Part shown: positions 40,647-51,651 of the stretch, piece by piece
How the letters are laid out: every line of letters starts with the position of its first letter
How positions within the stretch are numbered: position 1 is the first letter of the stretch
Assembly (NCBI GenBank): GCA_002005505.1
Contig: KV908436.1
Span: forward strand, 242,501 to 295,000
DNA length: 52,500 bases
Origin: Botryococcus braunii
Taxonomy: Eukaryota > Chlorophyta > Trebouxiophyceae
Direction: 5' to 3'
The notes under the pieces: generated by a model
What the model was told of the DNA's origin: nothing
Seen by the model: only the letters and a program-made list of their open reading frames with translations
The model's database searches: none
Program-made: the position numbers and the translations under genes

Positions 40647-40651
40647 GTTTC
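40647..40651. other. target-site duplication GTTTC (right)
   Basis: Matches 33365-33369. Confidence 0.93.
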
Positions 40652-41475
40652 AAGGAGACTGGATTTGGGTTAAACACACAGTCTTGTTCCTAGACGTCAA
40701 AACCCTCAACAATGGCAAAATTGACCGATGGGAGTTGTAACAACACCTCAAGCAGCCTTATGCACGTGTGGCCATGCTGTGGAGTGTACACAGATCTGTT
40801 TACACTCGACACTGGCAGCAACTTGGTGGTGAGAACGATTTGTTGAAACCACGGACGATACTCAACATGAAATGGCAGGACTGAGGTCCACATAAGTATC
40901 CAAGCTCTGTGGCCCATATGGGGACCGTCAGTTGCTGAGATTATCCATGAGGCTCACCGACGCGTCAAACCACAGTCGAACAGGTGGCAAATTCCGCTCG
41001 GGGTGGAGGGTATGCAGACAAGGCCAACACCATGGACCAAAAAGCAGGAGGCACATCTTGCAGTAGGGCTCCTGGGCCCAGTGGCAAATTGCAGTGATCA
41101 GGTTTGTGAAACTGCCTCAATAATTCCTATGGCCATGCAGCCCCGCTGCAGGGACCATCATATGCTGGTTTGATATGTTATGAGCTTGATCAGCAAATGG
41201 TGGGAACGGTGGGAACGGCATTCATGGTGTGCGGTTAGGATAGGCTTCACTCTTTATTCTAAATGGTGGGAACGGAAGAGCAGGAATGTATCATGGCCTG
41301 TGGGGACCAATAAGATCATGTTAGACCACGGCTGAGATTATTCAACACATCCTAGGAGCGTGACGTTAGGTGTCTGAACAGTTTGAAGGTGTTTGGCTGC
41401 ATCAGGCAGGTGAAAGCATTTGCACATGCAGACATGAAGGAGGATGCCATGGAGCCTTGGCTACGGTGGATTACC
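40652..41475. other. unassigned intergenic DNA
   Basis: No coding sequence recognised. It includes GGTGGGAACGGTGGGAACGG short repeats around 41200 and copy 2 of the dispersed element at 41226-41266. Confidence 0.4.
41226..41266 (+). repeat. dispersed 35-bp element, copy 2
   Basis: GGTGTGCGGTTA followed by GGATAGGCTTCACTCTTTAT and TCTAAATGG. It matches copy 5 (reverse orientation) over about 33 bases without mismatch. Confidence 0.85.
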
Positions 41476-42654
41476 TCAGGGCACTGCTTTGATCAAAGAT
41501 GCAAGCGCGAATCCCCACGAAGTGTTCCCGGGTGAGATGCCTGCGGCCCCGATGGAGGACCTGCCGTCTGTGCATGTTGCGTCCGAGCTGACTACCGTTC
41601 CTGTTATTCTGGCTTGGTCAAAATAGTAGGGACCCCCCAAAACTCCGGGGCACGAAGACATCCCCGGAGTTGTGAAAGTCGGCAGAGCAGGGAGCAGGTA
41701 ATTGCAGGTAAGTGGCGAAAGTCCATCTACTGCGATCTGTGTGTCCTCATTTGCGGTGCTGCACCCTGCAGAAGTATCTGATGGATATGGATACCCAACG
41801 TAGTGGGTGGGCTTTTCGTTGGGGCATGCCGGGGGATTTTGAATTTCATAGTTCGCCGTGTCGTGCGGTGTGTTCCGGTTCACTTTCATCACTGCGCCAG
41901 CATTGGTTAGCTGATCCTTGTTTATCCAACCAGTGCTGGTGACAACCCGTATGATGTTGTAGGCGTTCGCCTCCGGGCAACTTGCCGGGCCATTGGCAGC
42001 AGTGGTGATGGTGCAGCACACCACCCCGTAGCGCCCCCCGACTGCTACGACATTGTACACCTTGGCCCCCCCGGTCGCCACTGCAGCACCAGTAGTGACC
42101 ACGTGGGTTTTGTCCGCAAACCAGCCCGTGTACACGTCGAACTTTGTGCCCGCGCGGTTGCGGAACATGAACACCCTGCAGATGGTTGGGTCGCCATAAG
42201 GACGAATAATCTCGGAGTTGCCAGAGCAGTTAGCTGTTTTGGCGGCAGATTCATGCGAAATCAGCTGTTGGACTCGACTGGCCGTGGTATGGGGATATGG
42301 AATGGGGGGCTCTGCAGTGTTTGGAACACTGTCGCTGGCCGTCATGGCCACCTTTGGGGGCTCTTGTGGTCTACCAGTCATCCTGCCTGGCTCTCCAACA
42401 AGGTCCTCAAGGGAATGTTCTGTGCTCAGAGGCGTCGGCATAGCTGCATGCGATGCAAATAGAGAGGCTCCGGCGCCAGGAGCGTTGAAAGGGGTCACCG
42501 GGATGGGACTCAATACTGGAACACGTGGCTGTTTCCCTGTAGCTGCATCTCTGACGGCCATAAGACCACCGGGTAACGACAAGCTTAGCACAAGGACATG
42601 GATGGAGCGCGGTAGCGCTGATGAAACAATTCTTCGAAGAAGCTTGGCTGTCAT
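41476..42654 (-). CDS. secreted trypsin-fold (S1-like) protein with degenerate active site
   Basis: 392 residues from ATG at 42654. This start is chosen because it places a signal-peptide-like segment (LLRRIVSSALPRSIHVLVLSLSLPGG type, residues about 5-30) at the N-terminus; the frame is open a further 23 codons upstream. A Pro/Thr-rich linker (about 40-130) precedes a serine-protease-like domain (about 140-360). HVVTTGAAV (184-192) sits where HVVTAAHC is expected, so the catalytic His is Ala. NAGAVMKV (251-258) replaces the usual DxAxxxL segment, so the Asp appears lost. GMSSCPG (331-337) keeps a Ser in the GxSxxP context. About nine Cys suggest disulfides. It is probably a catalytically dead extracellular or vacuolar protein. 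It is a single exon in an intron-rich neighbourhood, so retroposition is possible. Confidence 0.6.
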   Translation of the reverse strand: MTAKLLRRIVSSALPRSIHVLVLSLSLPGGLMAVRDAATGKQPRVPVLSPIPVTPFNAPGAGASLFASHAAMPTPLSTEHSLEDLVGEPGRMTGRPQEPPKVAMTASDSVPNTAEPPIPYPHTTASRVQQLISHESAAKTANCSGNSEIIRPYGDPTICRVFMFRNRAGTKFDVYTGWFADKTHVVTTGAAVATGGAKVYNVVAVGGRYGVVCCTITTAANGPASCPEANAYNIIRVVTSTGWINKDQLTNAGAVMKVNRNTPHDTANYEIQNPPACPNEKPTHYVGYPYPSDTSAGCSTANEDTQIAVDGLSPLTCNYLLPALPTFTTPGMSSCPGVLGGPYYFDQARITGTVVSSDATCTDGRSSIGAAGISPGNTSWGFALASLIKAVP

Positions 42655-44119
42655 ATTGAACCTGAGGGATTTGGTGGCCGCTTCAGCCCTGCAAGTCCAA
42701 CATAACATGCACATGAGTGGCACTTGAGTGCAAATTCTCTGTCTTTCTTGTGGTGTACTGTTCTGGTGTTATCCTTGCCTGACCAAAACTCTGGAGATCT
42801 CAAGGTTACAGCTTACAAGGTTACGGGGCGAAAAGCTAAAAGCAGGTGCATGGCCTGGGAAAGCTGTGCCTGGAGCTAAGCCCTTGACACTTGCTTGTTC
42901 ACAATGCTATCACCCAGTCACATAGGTATAGCTATCAGTTTGGCCCACTGGCCCCCACTTGGGGGAGCGCCTGATCAGCAGATCCTCCAAGTGGATCTTC
43001 ATAAAAAACCACGACTTTCCGGATATAAGAGTTTGTTCATGCGCTTTCCAGACCTCGTTCAAGAACAAATTGACGTGAAAGGAGTGTCTGGAATGCTGTT
43101 CTTAATGGTGCGAATTGTTTATAGTGGTCCGAAAGTACGACTGCCGCTCGTTTCAAACGGGTTGTGCGCACTTGCAAGTAAGTTCAAATTCAGTGGGATG
43201 ACATATTAAAAGAAGTCATATTTTAAAGCAGTCACGAGGCTTGCGTTCGCCTTCCAATGGCAGGAGAGGGTGCGGGGATCTACACCCTTGGATACGCGAC
43301 ACAGGGCGGGAATGAGGTTGGCAATTACAATTCATCTCCATAGTAACAACCTAAGTGTTCCAGTCACGGTAAATTCTAGACCCACAAATGGTGAAAATGA
43401 CAGGATCTTTCAAGGCAGGGCCGGCTCCGTTAAGAGTTGCGCAATCCTTCAAGCGACATCTATAACAGTAGTCCTTAGGTCGACCCCACCAAGCTAAGAA
43501 ATAAAATTTCCACACTTACTAGGTGTGGAGAGTCAAAGCATTTAAGTAGCGGGTCACCCAAAGAGCAATGGTTGGCGGTTGAAACTGGCGATTTGCAGGC
43601 CGGAATGCTTCACAGAATCCAAGAGCTAAATCCAGTTTGCTTATGGCAAACGTTTGGTTTCGGTTAAACAGGTCTTTGGGCAAGCGGAGAGACAGACACA
43701 GGCGCATGTACCTTGTCACACGGCGTTTCTCCGAAAGTAAGAATCCACGAATCCAAGCTATCTAATTCAGCAAATATCTCACTTCATGGAACACGGATTG
43801 GGCCAATGTGGAGGCGGCTCCTTGTGCAACTGGGTTTTGTGGAGTAGCGCTGTCGAATTACTCGTTCATTCAAAGCTGTATATTCAAAGCAAGAACTCGG
43901 CTGTTCCACCCCGCGTTTCCGTTACCCCATGCGGTACCCGACCGGGGCAGTGGCAGTGCCGCACAGCCCGACTGGCAGTGCCCGTCCCTCCACTTCCGGA
44001 TAGAACGTTGGACTCTTCCGCGCTTGGACGCGTACATGTGGGTCAGGTCCTAGACCTGCTTGATCGTGAGGCACATCTCTTCTCCTCCTTCGGGAAGAGG
44101 AAGAAGAATAAAATTACTC
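42655..44119. other. unassigned intergenic DNA
   Basis: No coding sequence recognised on either strand. Composition is ordinary and no tandem repeats were seen. Confidence 0.4.
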
Positions 44120-44283
44120 AACTCAGCACAAAGAGAAAACCCCGTAGATGATGTAGTAGGCTGTTCGGATGCTGGAGCCTGCCACCTGCTGTAAAGGGGG
44201 GAACGCCTTTACAACAGGTGGCAGGCTCCAGCATCCGAACAGCCTACTACTTCTTCTACGGGGTTTTTTCTTTGTGCTGAGTT
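44120..44283. repeat. large near-perfect inverted repeat, arms about 78 bp
   Basis: The left arm starts AACTCAGCACAAAGAG and runs to GTAAAGG (44197). The right arm runs from CCTTTAC (44206) to CTTTGTGCTGAGTT. Only about four mismatches separate the arms; the loop is about 8 bases (GGGGAACG). It has no obvious target duplication. It could be a foldback transposon or MITE, or the precursor of a long hairpin RNA. Confidence 0.93.
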
Positions 44284-44349
44284 CAGCCACGTGGTGCGCC
44301 CCTGCCACCTGTGCTGCATTGGCATCGCTTCATCCTATCAGAGAGCTTC

Positions 44350-45180
44350 CTGTTGGCGCCCCGCCTGCGCCCGCCCCTTACCGTGCCCAAGTGGACGAAG
44401 TCTTGGCTGCCCTCAAAACCTTCCCAGTGGGAAGATCCCACCCGGTACCGCTGGTGGGCGGGACGGCTTGACACCATTACACATGAAACATGCCTTATGT
44501 GTAGGTGGCTCAGACCTCTTATTTGACAGCCTCCTCGGTGTGTCCACCGGGCCTTAGCTGGGGATACTCCCTAGCCCTTGCGATCTTATTGGGCCAGAGC
44601 TCCCATCACCTCTCTCTTGAAGCCTAATGGGGGTTTCCGGCCCATTGCGGTGGGGCTCACTCTGCGCCGTCTGGTTTCCAAGATAGCTTTTGCAGCGGTC
44701 TTGTCAGCTGTCAGTGAGTATTTGCAGCCACACCAAGTTGGGGTTGGAGTCCAAGCGGGTGCAGAAGGCCTCGTCCATGCCCTCAACTGCTTGGTCGCAC
44801 CCCGGCAAGATTCCCCTGACCTCGTCGTTACTGCAACCGCGTGCTTGGGAAAGTCGCCGTCCATTGCCCCAGCATATGAAAGTATGTGGCGATGACGTAC
44901 GGCTGCGTGTCCTATCAGTATGTTGGACGCCATGTCGTGGACTCCTCAACTGGGGTCCAGCAAGGGCAACCCCCTCTCTCTGCTGCTTTCACTGCCCACG
45001 CGCTCACTGTCCAGCCACTCCTTGACATTCACAGAGGGTGTCCCGAAGTACACCAAGGGTGGTATCTGGATGACGGCCCGTTCGTTGGTCCCGTGCCCGC
45101 AGCGCAGCAGGCAGTCCAATCGGTTGTTGACCGGACCCCCGCATATGGCTTGAGTCTCAACCCTCACATGTGCCGTGTGG
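44350..45180 (+). pseudogene. non-LTR retrotransposon reverse transcriptase remnant
   Basis: Coding homology runs through several frames. Upstream segment AALKTFP shifts to GTAGGRDGLTPLHMKHAL. Then LLKPNGGFRPIAVG at about 44612-44655 (RT fingers) and HQVGVGVQAGAEG follow. After a frameshift near 44890, GVQQGQPPLSAAF (motif B), the catalytic WYLDDGPFVGP at about 45055-45090 (motif C) and GLSLNP (motif D) follow. Spacing between motifs is shortened, indicating deletions. It is interrupted at 45175 by a copy of the dispersed 35-bp element. It probably belongs to the same LINE group as the endonuclease fragment at 29943. Confidence 0.75.
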
Positions 45181-45204
45181 ATAGGCTTCACTCTTAATAT
45201 TAAG
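45175..45204 (+). repeat. dispersed 35-bp element, copy 3
   Basis: GTGTGGATAGGCTTCACTCT then TAATATTAAG. It marks the point where the RT remnant loses homology. Confidence 0.75.
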
Positions 45205-45320
45205 TGCCGTGAGACTAAGACGAGCTGGCGGTGTTGACTCGTGGGGGTTGGGCCTTCCTCTCACACCTGAGAACGCATGATTAAGATGAAAGGTGGGATT
45301 GAGTGAGATGTGAAGTGAAA

Positions 45321-45350
45321 GGATAGGCTTCACTCATTATTCTAAATGTG
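45321..45350 (+). repeat. dispersed 35-bp element, copy 4
   Basis: GGATAGGCTTCACTCATTAT then TCTAAATGTG, in direct orientation 146 bp after copy 3. Confidence 0.8.
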
Positions 45351-45735
45351 TTTCCTTTGCATATGGACCTTCTTGGTCTGGCACGGGCGTGGGAAAAGGG
45401 CTGGTTGCCGCCTGACATGCAGTTCCTGGCCTCGTCGATCCCGATGCGGATTTTGACAGGAAAAAGCCAGTCATGAGTGCGCAGGTGTGTTTTCGAGGAG
45501 AGCGCAGTTCTGCGTCGCAACAACAGGGTCGAATTGTTTATGTCTCCTGTGGACGGTGGCTACATGTAAGCTGCCCCTGTACAATCACCGCTCTGTACAA
45601 TCACTGCCCCATGCAATCACTGCACATAATTGAACATCCTGCACAGTACAAACATTGCACATGCTGATTACGTTGTCTGATATGACTTGTGTTTCGGGGA
45701 TGTTCCGGCCCAGTCCTGCTTTGGTGTGTTTGACT

Positions 45736-45771
45736 TACAATAAAGAGTGAAGCCTATCCTAACCGCACACC
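45736..45771 (-). repeat. dispersed 35-bp element, copy 5 (inverted)
   Basis: The reverse complement matches copy 2 from GGTGTGCGG to CTTTATT. Confidence 0.85.
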
Positions 45772-47080
45772 AGACTTTGTACATTAAATATTAAGCCCCG
45801 ATGGCATACCGGTAGCGGAAGAAGACTAGAAGTTGCCAATAAGTTGGTACATCGACAATGTCAATGTACCAATCGATTCGACATGCCTCCTCAACTTTGC
45901 ACCAGGGTCGCAACATCGAACAACGTGATTCTACTTGTAGACCACAAAGCAGTTTCACTTGTATGATGACTGTGGCCAGCAACCTTACACTGTGTTCGAA
46001 TAGACGTTTTGCATAATTCAAACTACAAAGTTGACGAGTCTGTTAACACTGAGCAGTATGGGAATGTCATGGTCCACAATCCAGCCTCCCCATGTGCTCG
46101 GAGGGAACACCTGCATATGTGCTGCGTATCTTCAATTCCCACAGAAGAGTTCACTGGACAGACCCGCACTTGCATCCAAGGAAGGCCTTCAAGCTCATCA
46201 TCATTTGCCGGCCGCCTAACCCAGCAGCCCATGACCACATTAAGAGAATCATACAACTGGACTCAAAAACACGGTCGTACGTTTGAAACAAACAGTAATT
46301 TTACAGTCGGAACGGGGCGTTCTTTTGGTGCTTACATAATGTTTCCTCCGCCTGTGACGGCCTGCGGTGCACCTAGAAGCACTCGGCTGGGGTGACGGCC
46401 TGCGGTACAAGATGATTCAGAATCAACTGTGAGCCAGCGACAACGAACGGGATGTGTCGTGCAGAGCCACGCATCAAACAGACCATGTGTCGTATATATC
46501 GCAGCTCTCCGAACGACAAGGATTTAACAAAAGGGACGCATCTCTGTTGACACTTTCAGACTCCCCAAATTCTCAACATGAGGGGGGGACTCCGGGCATT
46601 TCAAAGTTGAAACGCTTGAGCAATGCTGCACACGCTGAGGACGCCAGGACAACGGTGACCATCCCACGAGGCTTCTAGTATACTCGTTGCCCAGAGACTG
46701 GTTCTAACAACCTGCATGCCGCAAAGGTCCACGCAGACACCTACTACTCTGCCACGCATGGTTCAATCTCGTCTCCTGTTGGAATTAGGTCTGGCGGTGA
46801 GGAACAGGTCAGATTTTACAACCTCAAATGTCACGCGCCTGCAAATTCACAGGAAGCGGGTGGAGCTAAAATGGCGATGAGCTTCGTGTTTGCACGACAA
46901 CCACCAAAAAGCTCGAGCAAATTCTACAAATAAGTTATTGGCTACTAACTGAGAGGTGTGGAGATGCGGCTAGCGGGGCCCCCCTAGGGTGTGGAGACAG
47001 CCCAACCCAGCCCTCGACATCTCCCAAAACGTAATTTTTAATGGGCGCCGCACTCACTGCTACCTCATACAAGACTGGCA

Positions 47081-47110
47081 TTTAATATAAAGAGCGAAGG
47101 CTATCCTCAA
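47081..47110 (-). repeat. dispersed 35-bp element, copy 6 (inverted, diverged)
   Basis: Reverse complement GAGGATAGCCTTCGCTCTTT then ATATTAAA, with a few mismatches to the core. Confidence 0.65.
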
Positions 47111-49313
47111 TTGAGTGGCATTTATTATGTGTACAATCCGAAACTACGCCGTCATTGTGCCAGTTCCGGACCTGTTCCTCACGAATCTGAACCGGCTTCG
47201 GATGGCAAGATCTTGCTAGCAAGCTTTGACCTCACAACACATGGAGACAAGCTACTCTGTCATCTTACACAAAGGCATGGACGAACCTTCCCCCCCCCCC
47301 CCCCACTACAGCACGTCTGGACACGAGGATCACTTCCGCGGGTCGTTTAAACCACTGCTGTTACGGTCGGCCCCGAATGCAACCTGCTGCATTAGGGGGT
47401 AAATATATTTACCGCCTGACAAATCTACCGGTTTTGGCAAAATGCAGTCGCCGCTGTGCTGCTACACATGCACGCTGACCGGGGAATATCCCACTGATTA
47501 CTAATTCGTACCTAAACCTCCCAGCTGTATGTGTGCGCTGCCCCAGTTGCGGCCCACAAAGCGCTGTGCCACTTCAATAGAGAAAGCCTAATTTGGTCGC
47601 AATGGCCCAGTAAGGTCGTAATGGCCGTCAGACCCTCACGTGCACTGAAAGTAGCTTGAGTTTCACCTGCCTCAGTCTGACGGGCACGAGGCCCAACTCG
47701 ATCCTGATAAACCCTGCTGTTAAAAGCTGCACGCGCACGCCAACACCAACATTTTCAAACAGTTTTCACGTGCACGCGGCCGAGATGATTGCTGTCAACC
47801 CTTCCTCTAGCTATAGCAAGGTTGCCTGTACTGTAGGAATGGCTAGTACCAGCTTGGCTGTGGAAGCTGGGGCCCCGGCTCTCCCTGCTTCTGCTGACGT
47901 CAACCTCAGCCTGCACAACCTGAGTGTGTTGCAAACTTTAACAAAGCAGAGACCTTTGGTGATATATGCGGCCCCGGATATATCTATAAATTCCACACAG
48001 GACACCCACACACTCAACCCCCTAGACCACGTCCCAACGTACAGGCAGGGATGTTTCCGTGAGGGAGCTTCCCCACCAGTCCCGATAGGGCCTGGACCCC
48101 AAAGACAACTCTCACCAAAACTCACCACCCCTGGCAACCGGTCCAACACAACATCCTGTCGGACCGCCTCCAATCTCTTCTAAGGACACTGTACGCTCCT
48201 GTGCAATGTCAATGGTATCGATTGAAAGGTGAGTCTGTTGCCCCCCGTAGCCCTGCAAAGTTCATCCATTTGCAGCTCATTTGCAGCTACACATATGTAC
48301 ATAAGGATCAATACACAATTTATATTCAACATGCATAAAAGCTTTGCTCGATGCTCGAATATTCTTGTATATTGTATTCTTATATATACAATTTCAGCCC
48401 TTAAAAATCCTTCCTGGGCCTTTCTGAAGTCCTGATCAGGCAACCAATGTGCTGCCGCCAGGCCTTCCTCAGAGTGTACCTCCAAGGATGGAGGCAAATT
48501 GCGGATCCTCGAGGTTCTGATACACACAACCCACTAAAACATGTCTAGACCTAAACACCCTGGAGTACCTGATTACAGAAAGACGAATAAGGTCATGCAC
48601 TCATAAGTATTCAAGTGTCGGAACCCCACCGGATAGCCGGGGAAGAGCGCCGCCCTCATTCGCGTCCTGAAGCAAACGCCACCACACATTAAAATCTGAC
48701 TAACCGCCACTACGAGCTTGGCGACCTTGTCAAACGTGACATATCTTTGAAACCGTGTCGCGGAAAGAGCCCGCGAAGCAAATTCCGTGGGTTATTAAAC
48801 GACGAGAACCCACGGGGAAGAAGAGGGGGGAAAATAAAAAAAAACGAGACGAAGATGTTGGGGGGAGGGAGGGGAGGGGAGGACCCCCACACATCCAGTT
48901 TGGGAAAGAACATGAGTTTGGCTGGGGTTGCCGGGGACAAGTAGGCAACTAAGGGGCAAATAAGGATTTGCTTAATGCCAGCTACCTTATGCACGGAGCT
49001 TGGCTCCCCCGCAGGATGCAGAAACATCTCCCCTGCCAAACGAAATTTGGACCTCATGTTCCGCAGTCTTGATAGTAGGGGGATAAGCCCTTACAAGGTT
49101 CAGTTGATTAACTGATACATACCATTAACGGTTATAGAAGTCTTCTCAGGCAGTGACACGTCAGCTTCTCATGAGCTGCTAACTGCAAAGAAGAGACAGG
49201 GGAAAAAACACCTCGGTCTTGTATCCAACAACTTCTCAAGTCCCGGTCTGTCTTCTCCAAAGCGAGTTTTCCACGTCACCCATGGTCAAAGTACTCTGGC
49301 CACAGTGATTTGT

Positions 49314-49348
49314 ATGAACAGTGAAGCATATCATAACCGCAAACCACG
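49314..49348 (-). repeat. dispersed 35-bp element, copy 7 (inverted, diverged)
   Basis: Reverse complement GGTTTGCGGTTATGATATGC then TTCACTGTTCATA. Confidence 0.65.
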
Positions 49349-50867
49349 TGTCCTACCTTCATCTAATCTGTCCAGAGTTTCACGAGCGAAAGGAACGAAG
49401 CCAACGTCGAGTCTCTGCAAGACATTGTGCAAGGACGCGACTGCTGGCATGTGCAACCAAGTCGGGAAAGCACTGCTTGCCTTCGAAGCAGCATCACATG
49501 GAACGGTGGAGTCGGGCACAAGAAAGCGAGATCATTTTGAGGGGAGCTTGGGCTGACGCTTTCACATGGCTCCACATGTCAGAAATCTGACAAGTTTAAA
49601 TCTCCAGGGCCCTGGCCACCCAGACATTTCTGGAATGTTACCTGCCTCCCCTGCTGTTACCTGCCTGTCTGGGCTTTTTGTGGCACAGGTCATAGCCACC
49701 TCGTTTTACTCGATGCTAGAACCCGCTGGGACTCTCAACGTGCTGCAGCACCCTCGAGTGCCCGGTTGCACAACTCTTGCTTCCCTTTAGAACTAACCGT
49801 GAAGAATGTCTAATCCGTAAATCAGGTGTCATACATTTGCTGGTATGCAGAAAAGCCCAGGGGTTCATTCTTCCCCATCCTTGACTATTAATAGTCAAGT
49901 TATAATATCATGACTTCTTTTCGAGAGGGCTTAAGGGACACGTGAGCACATAAACCATAATGTGATGCTGGGTATACTTTCCTGACTGCAACGGCCACTG
50001 ACCTCAGTACAGGGCATCCCCGCCTTGCAGACGGGTAGGATATTAACAACAGTAGTCTACCTTCAAGCGCAGTATGATTTTAGCGCCATGGCATTAGTAA
50101 CCTCAGACTCTATGACTACCGTCTCAGAGCGGGCGTTGCCATTTCTAAGCATGAAGCATCTTGCCTCTGCGCAACATCTTGCCTCTTGGATCGGACGGGA
50201 GCGGAAAAAAATACCATATTCATGCCCATGTACTTCTTGCTTGGATCACATAAACCCCCGGACAACAAGCAGGTTGGCCGTCGGTGGTACAGCCTATGAA
50301 AGACCTTTCTATAGAGGCTTAGCTAAGCCTCTTTAAAACGTTCAAACCTCACGAATCAAATTGCCGGCCCTTGCTATTGTCTACAGGACCATGATGCAAA
50401 CTTTTATTTTTTTTCGGCCACCAGGGCTCAACCTTCTTCCTTTGCAGCAATGGATGTCTAGTCAAAACCCCCCGGGGAATCCACCCCGCTCACCCGACGT
50501 GACTAGCCACCCAGGCTTTTAGGATGCACACGCTTCTGTTTTTCTTCCAAGACCTTGCACACAGGCTTACGCTCATACTCACTATTGAGGGGGCTTGCCC
50601 TACACTTTGTCACGCGTCCGACCAAATCAGGCACCAGCCAGCAGCCAAGTCAGGGCCAAATTACGCATCAGCCAGCAGCAGCAGCAATAAAACACTAGCT
50701 GGCTCAACGAGTCAGTCGGTTGCCTCTGGGCGAGGAGCCACCCAACCCGCACGGGGTGCACTTATCCCTCACAGAGCGCCAATCAGCGGTTGCAAAAACC
50801 CCGCCTAACGACATTGTGTAGCTCGCAGAGACCCCATCCATCTACGCACAGCACTCCCCCGAGTGCG

Positions 50868-50926
50868 TGAATGTGTGTTTGTGTGTGATTGTGCATGGGT
50901 GGGTGTGTCGGGGTGCGTGTGCGTGA
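50868..50926. repeat. short imperfect TG-rich tract
   Basis: Interrupted GTGTGTTTGTGTG sequence. It is the only TG-rich tract in the right-hand 25 kb and far from a clean array. Confidence 0.7.
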
Positions 50927-51651
50927 TCTGTATGAAGAAGTGTTGTTCATATATATCAAGTGATTCGCGGCCTAGGGTCGGGGCTGCTGCCAAACTTAGA
51001 ATTTCACCGGCATGATACAAATTTCCAGAGTGAATTCACCCTGGAGTTTGAATAGTCGGGCACCGGGTGCACAGAACAGGGTGCGCCCATGGGGTCTTTT
51101 GTCGAACACAGCATGGCCCTTACCAGTTTGTCAGCTCAGGATTCAGATGCGCAGCTTTGCCCCCCTCCCCTCCCCCCGGGGCCATCGAACGCCGCTCATA
51201 ACAAACGAAGCGGCGTCTGTAGCATGGCTTTTCTCTGGTCCAGGTATCGCACTACGTCTGCAAGTAGTGCCAAAGGCCTCTTACATCTCTCAGAGCACCA
51301 CACAAAGACCCCAACCCCCCTTGGGGGGGCAGCATTTGCCACTTACCAAAAGCAGCCAGCAACGATCGACGTACCGATTGGTTTATCGTGACCCCATTTA
51401 TTGCTCATGAAAAGGGTCCCAAAAGCGAATTGTCCTCACATCCACGTCAGCCGGGCCCGACCCGTCACCTGCCTGGAAAGCGGCACCAGTTTGTCCTGGG
51501 TGGCTGTGGCGTGTCCGTCAGCCAAGGGGAGGACGTCAGCCAATCGGTGAACGACAGATGGCAACACGCCCTGACACTCCCAGCCCCCGCCCCCGCAGGG
51601 GCGAAGCAAAGCTCAGGGGCAGAGCCAGATCAACACATCGCCCGAACTTGA

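Larger units (their letters stand above)
45351..51651. other. gene-poor stretch, no confident gene
   Basis: Over 6 kb without a recognisable gene. Open frames of 100-175 codons exist (for example + 47656-48183 and + 46009-46395) but lack family motifs, good starts or splice partners. It contains copies 5-7 of the dispersed element, CAATCACTGC-type short repeats at about 45590-45660, and a C run at 47290. Degenerate transposon sequence is likely but was not identified. Confidence 0.4.

Noticed and set aside
47656..48183. 175-codon + strand frame
   Set aside because: It begins at a TTG and has no ATG until residue 44. No domain, repeat basis or splice partner was seen.
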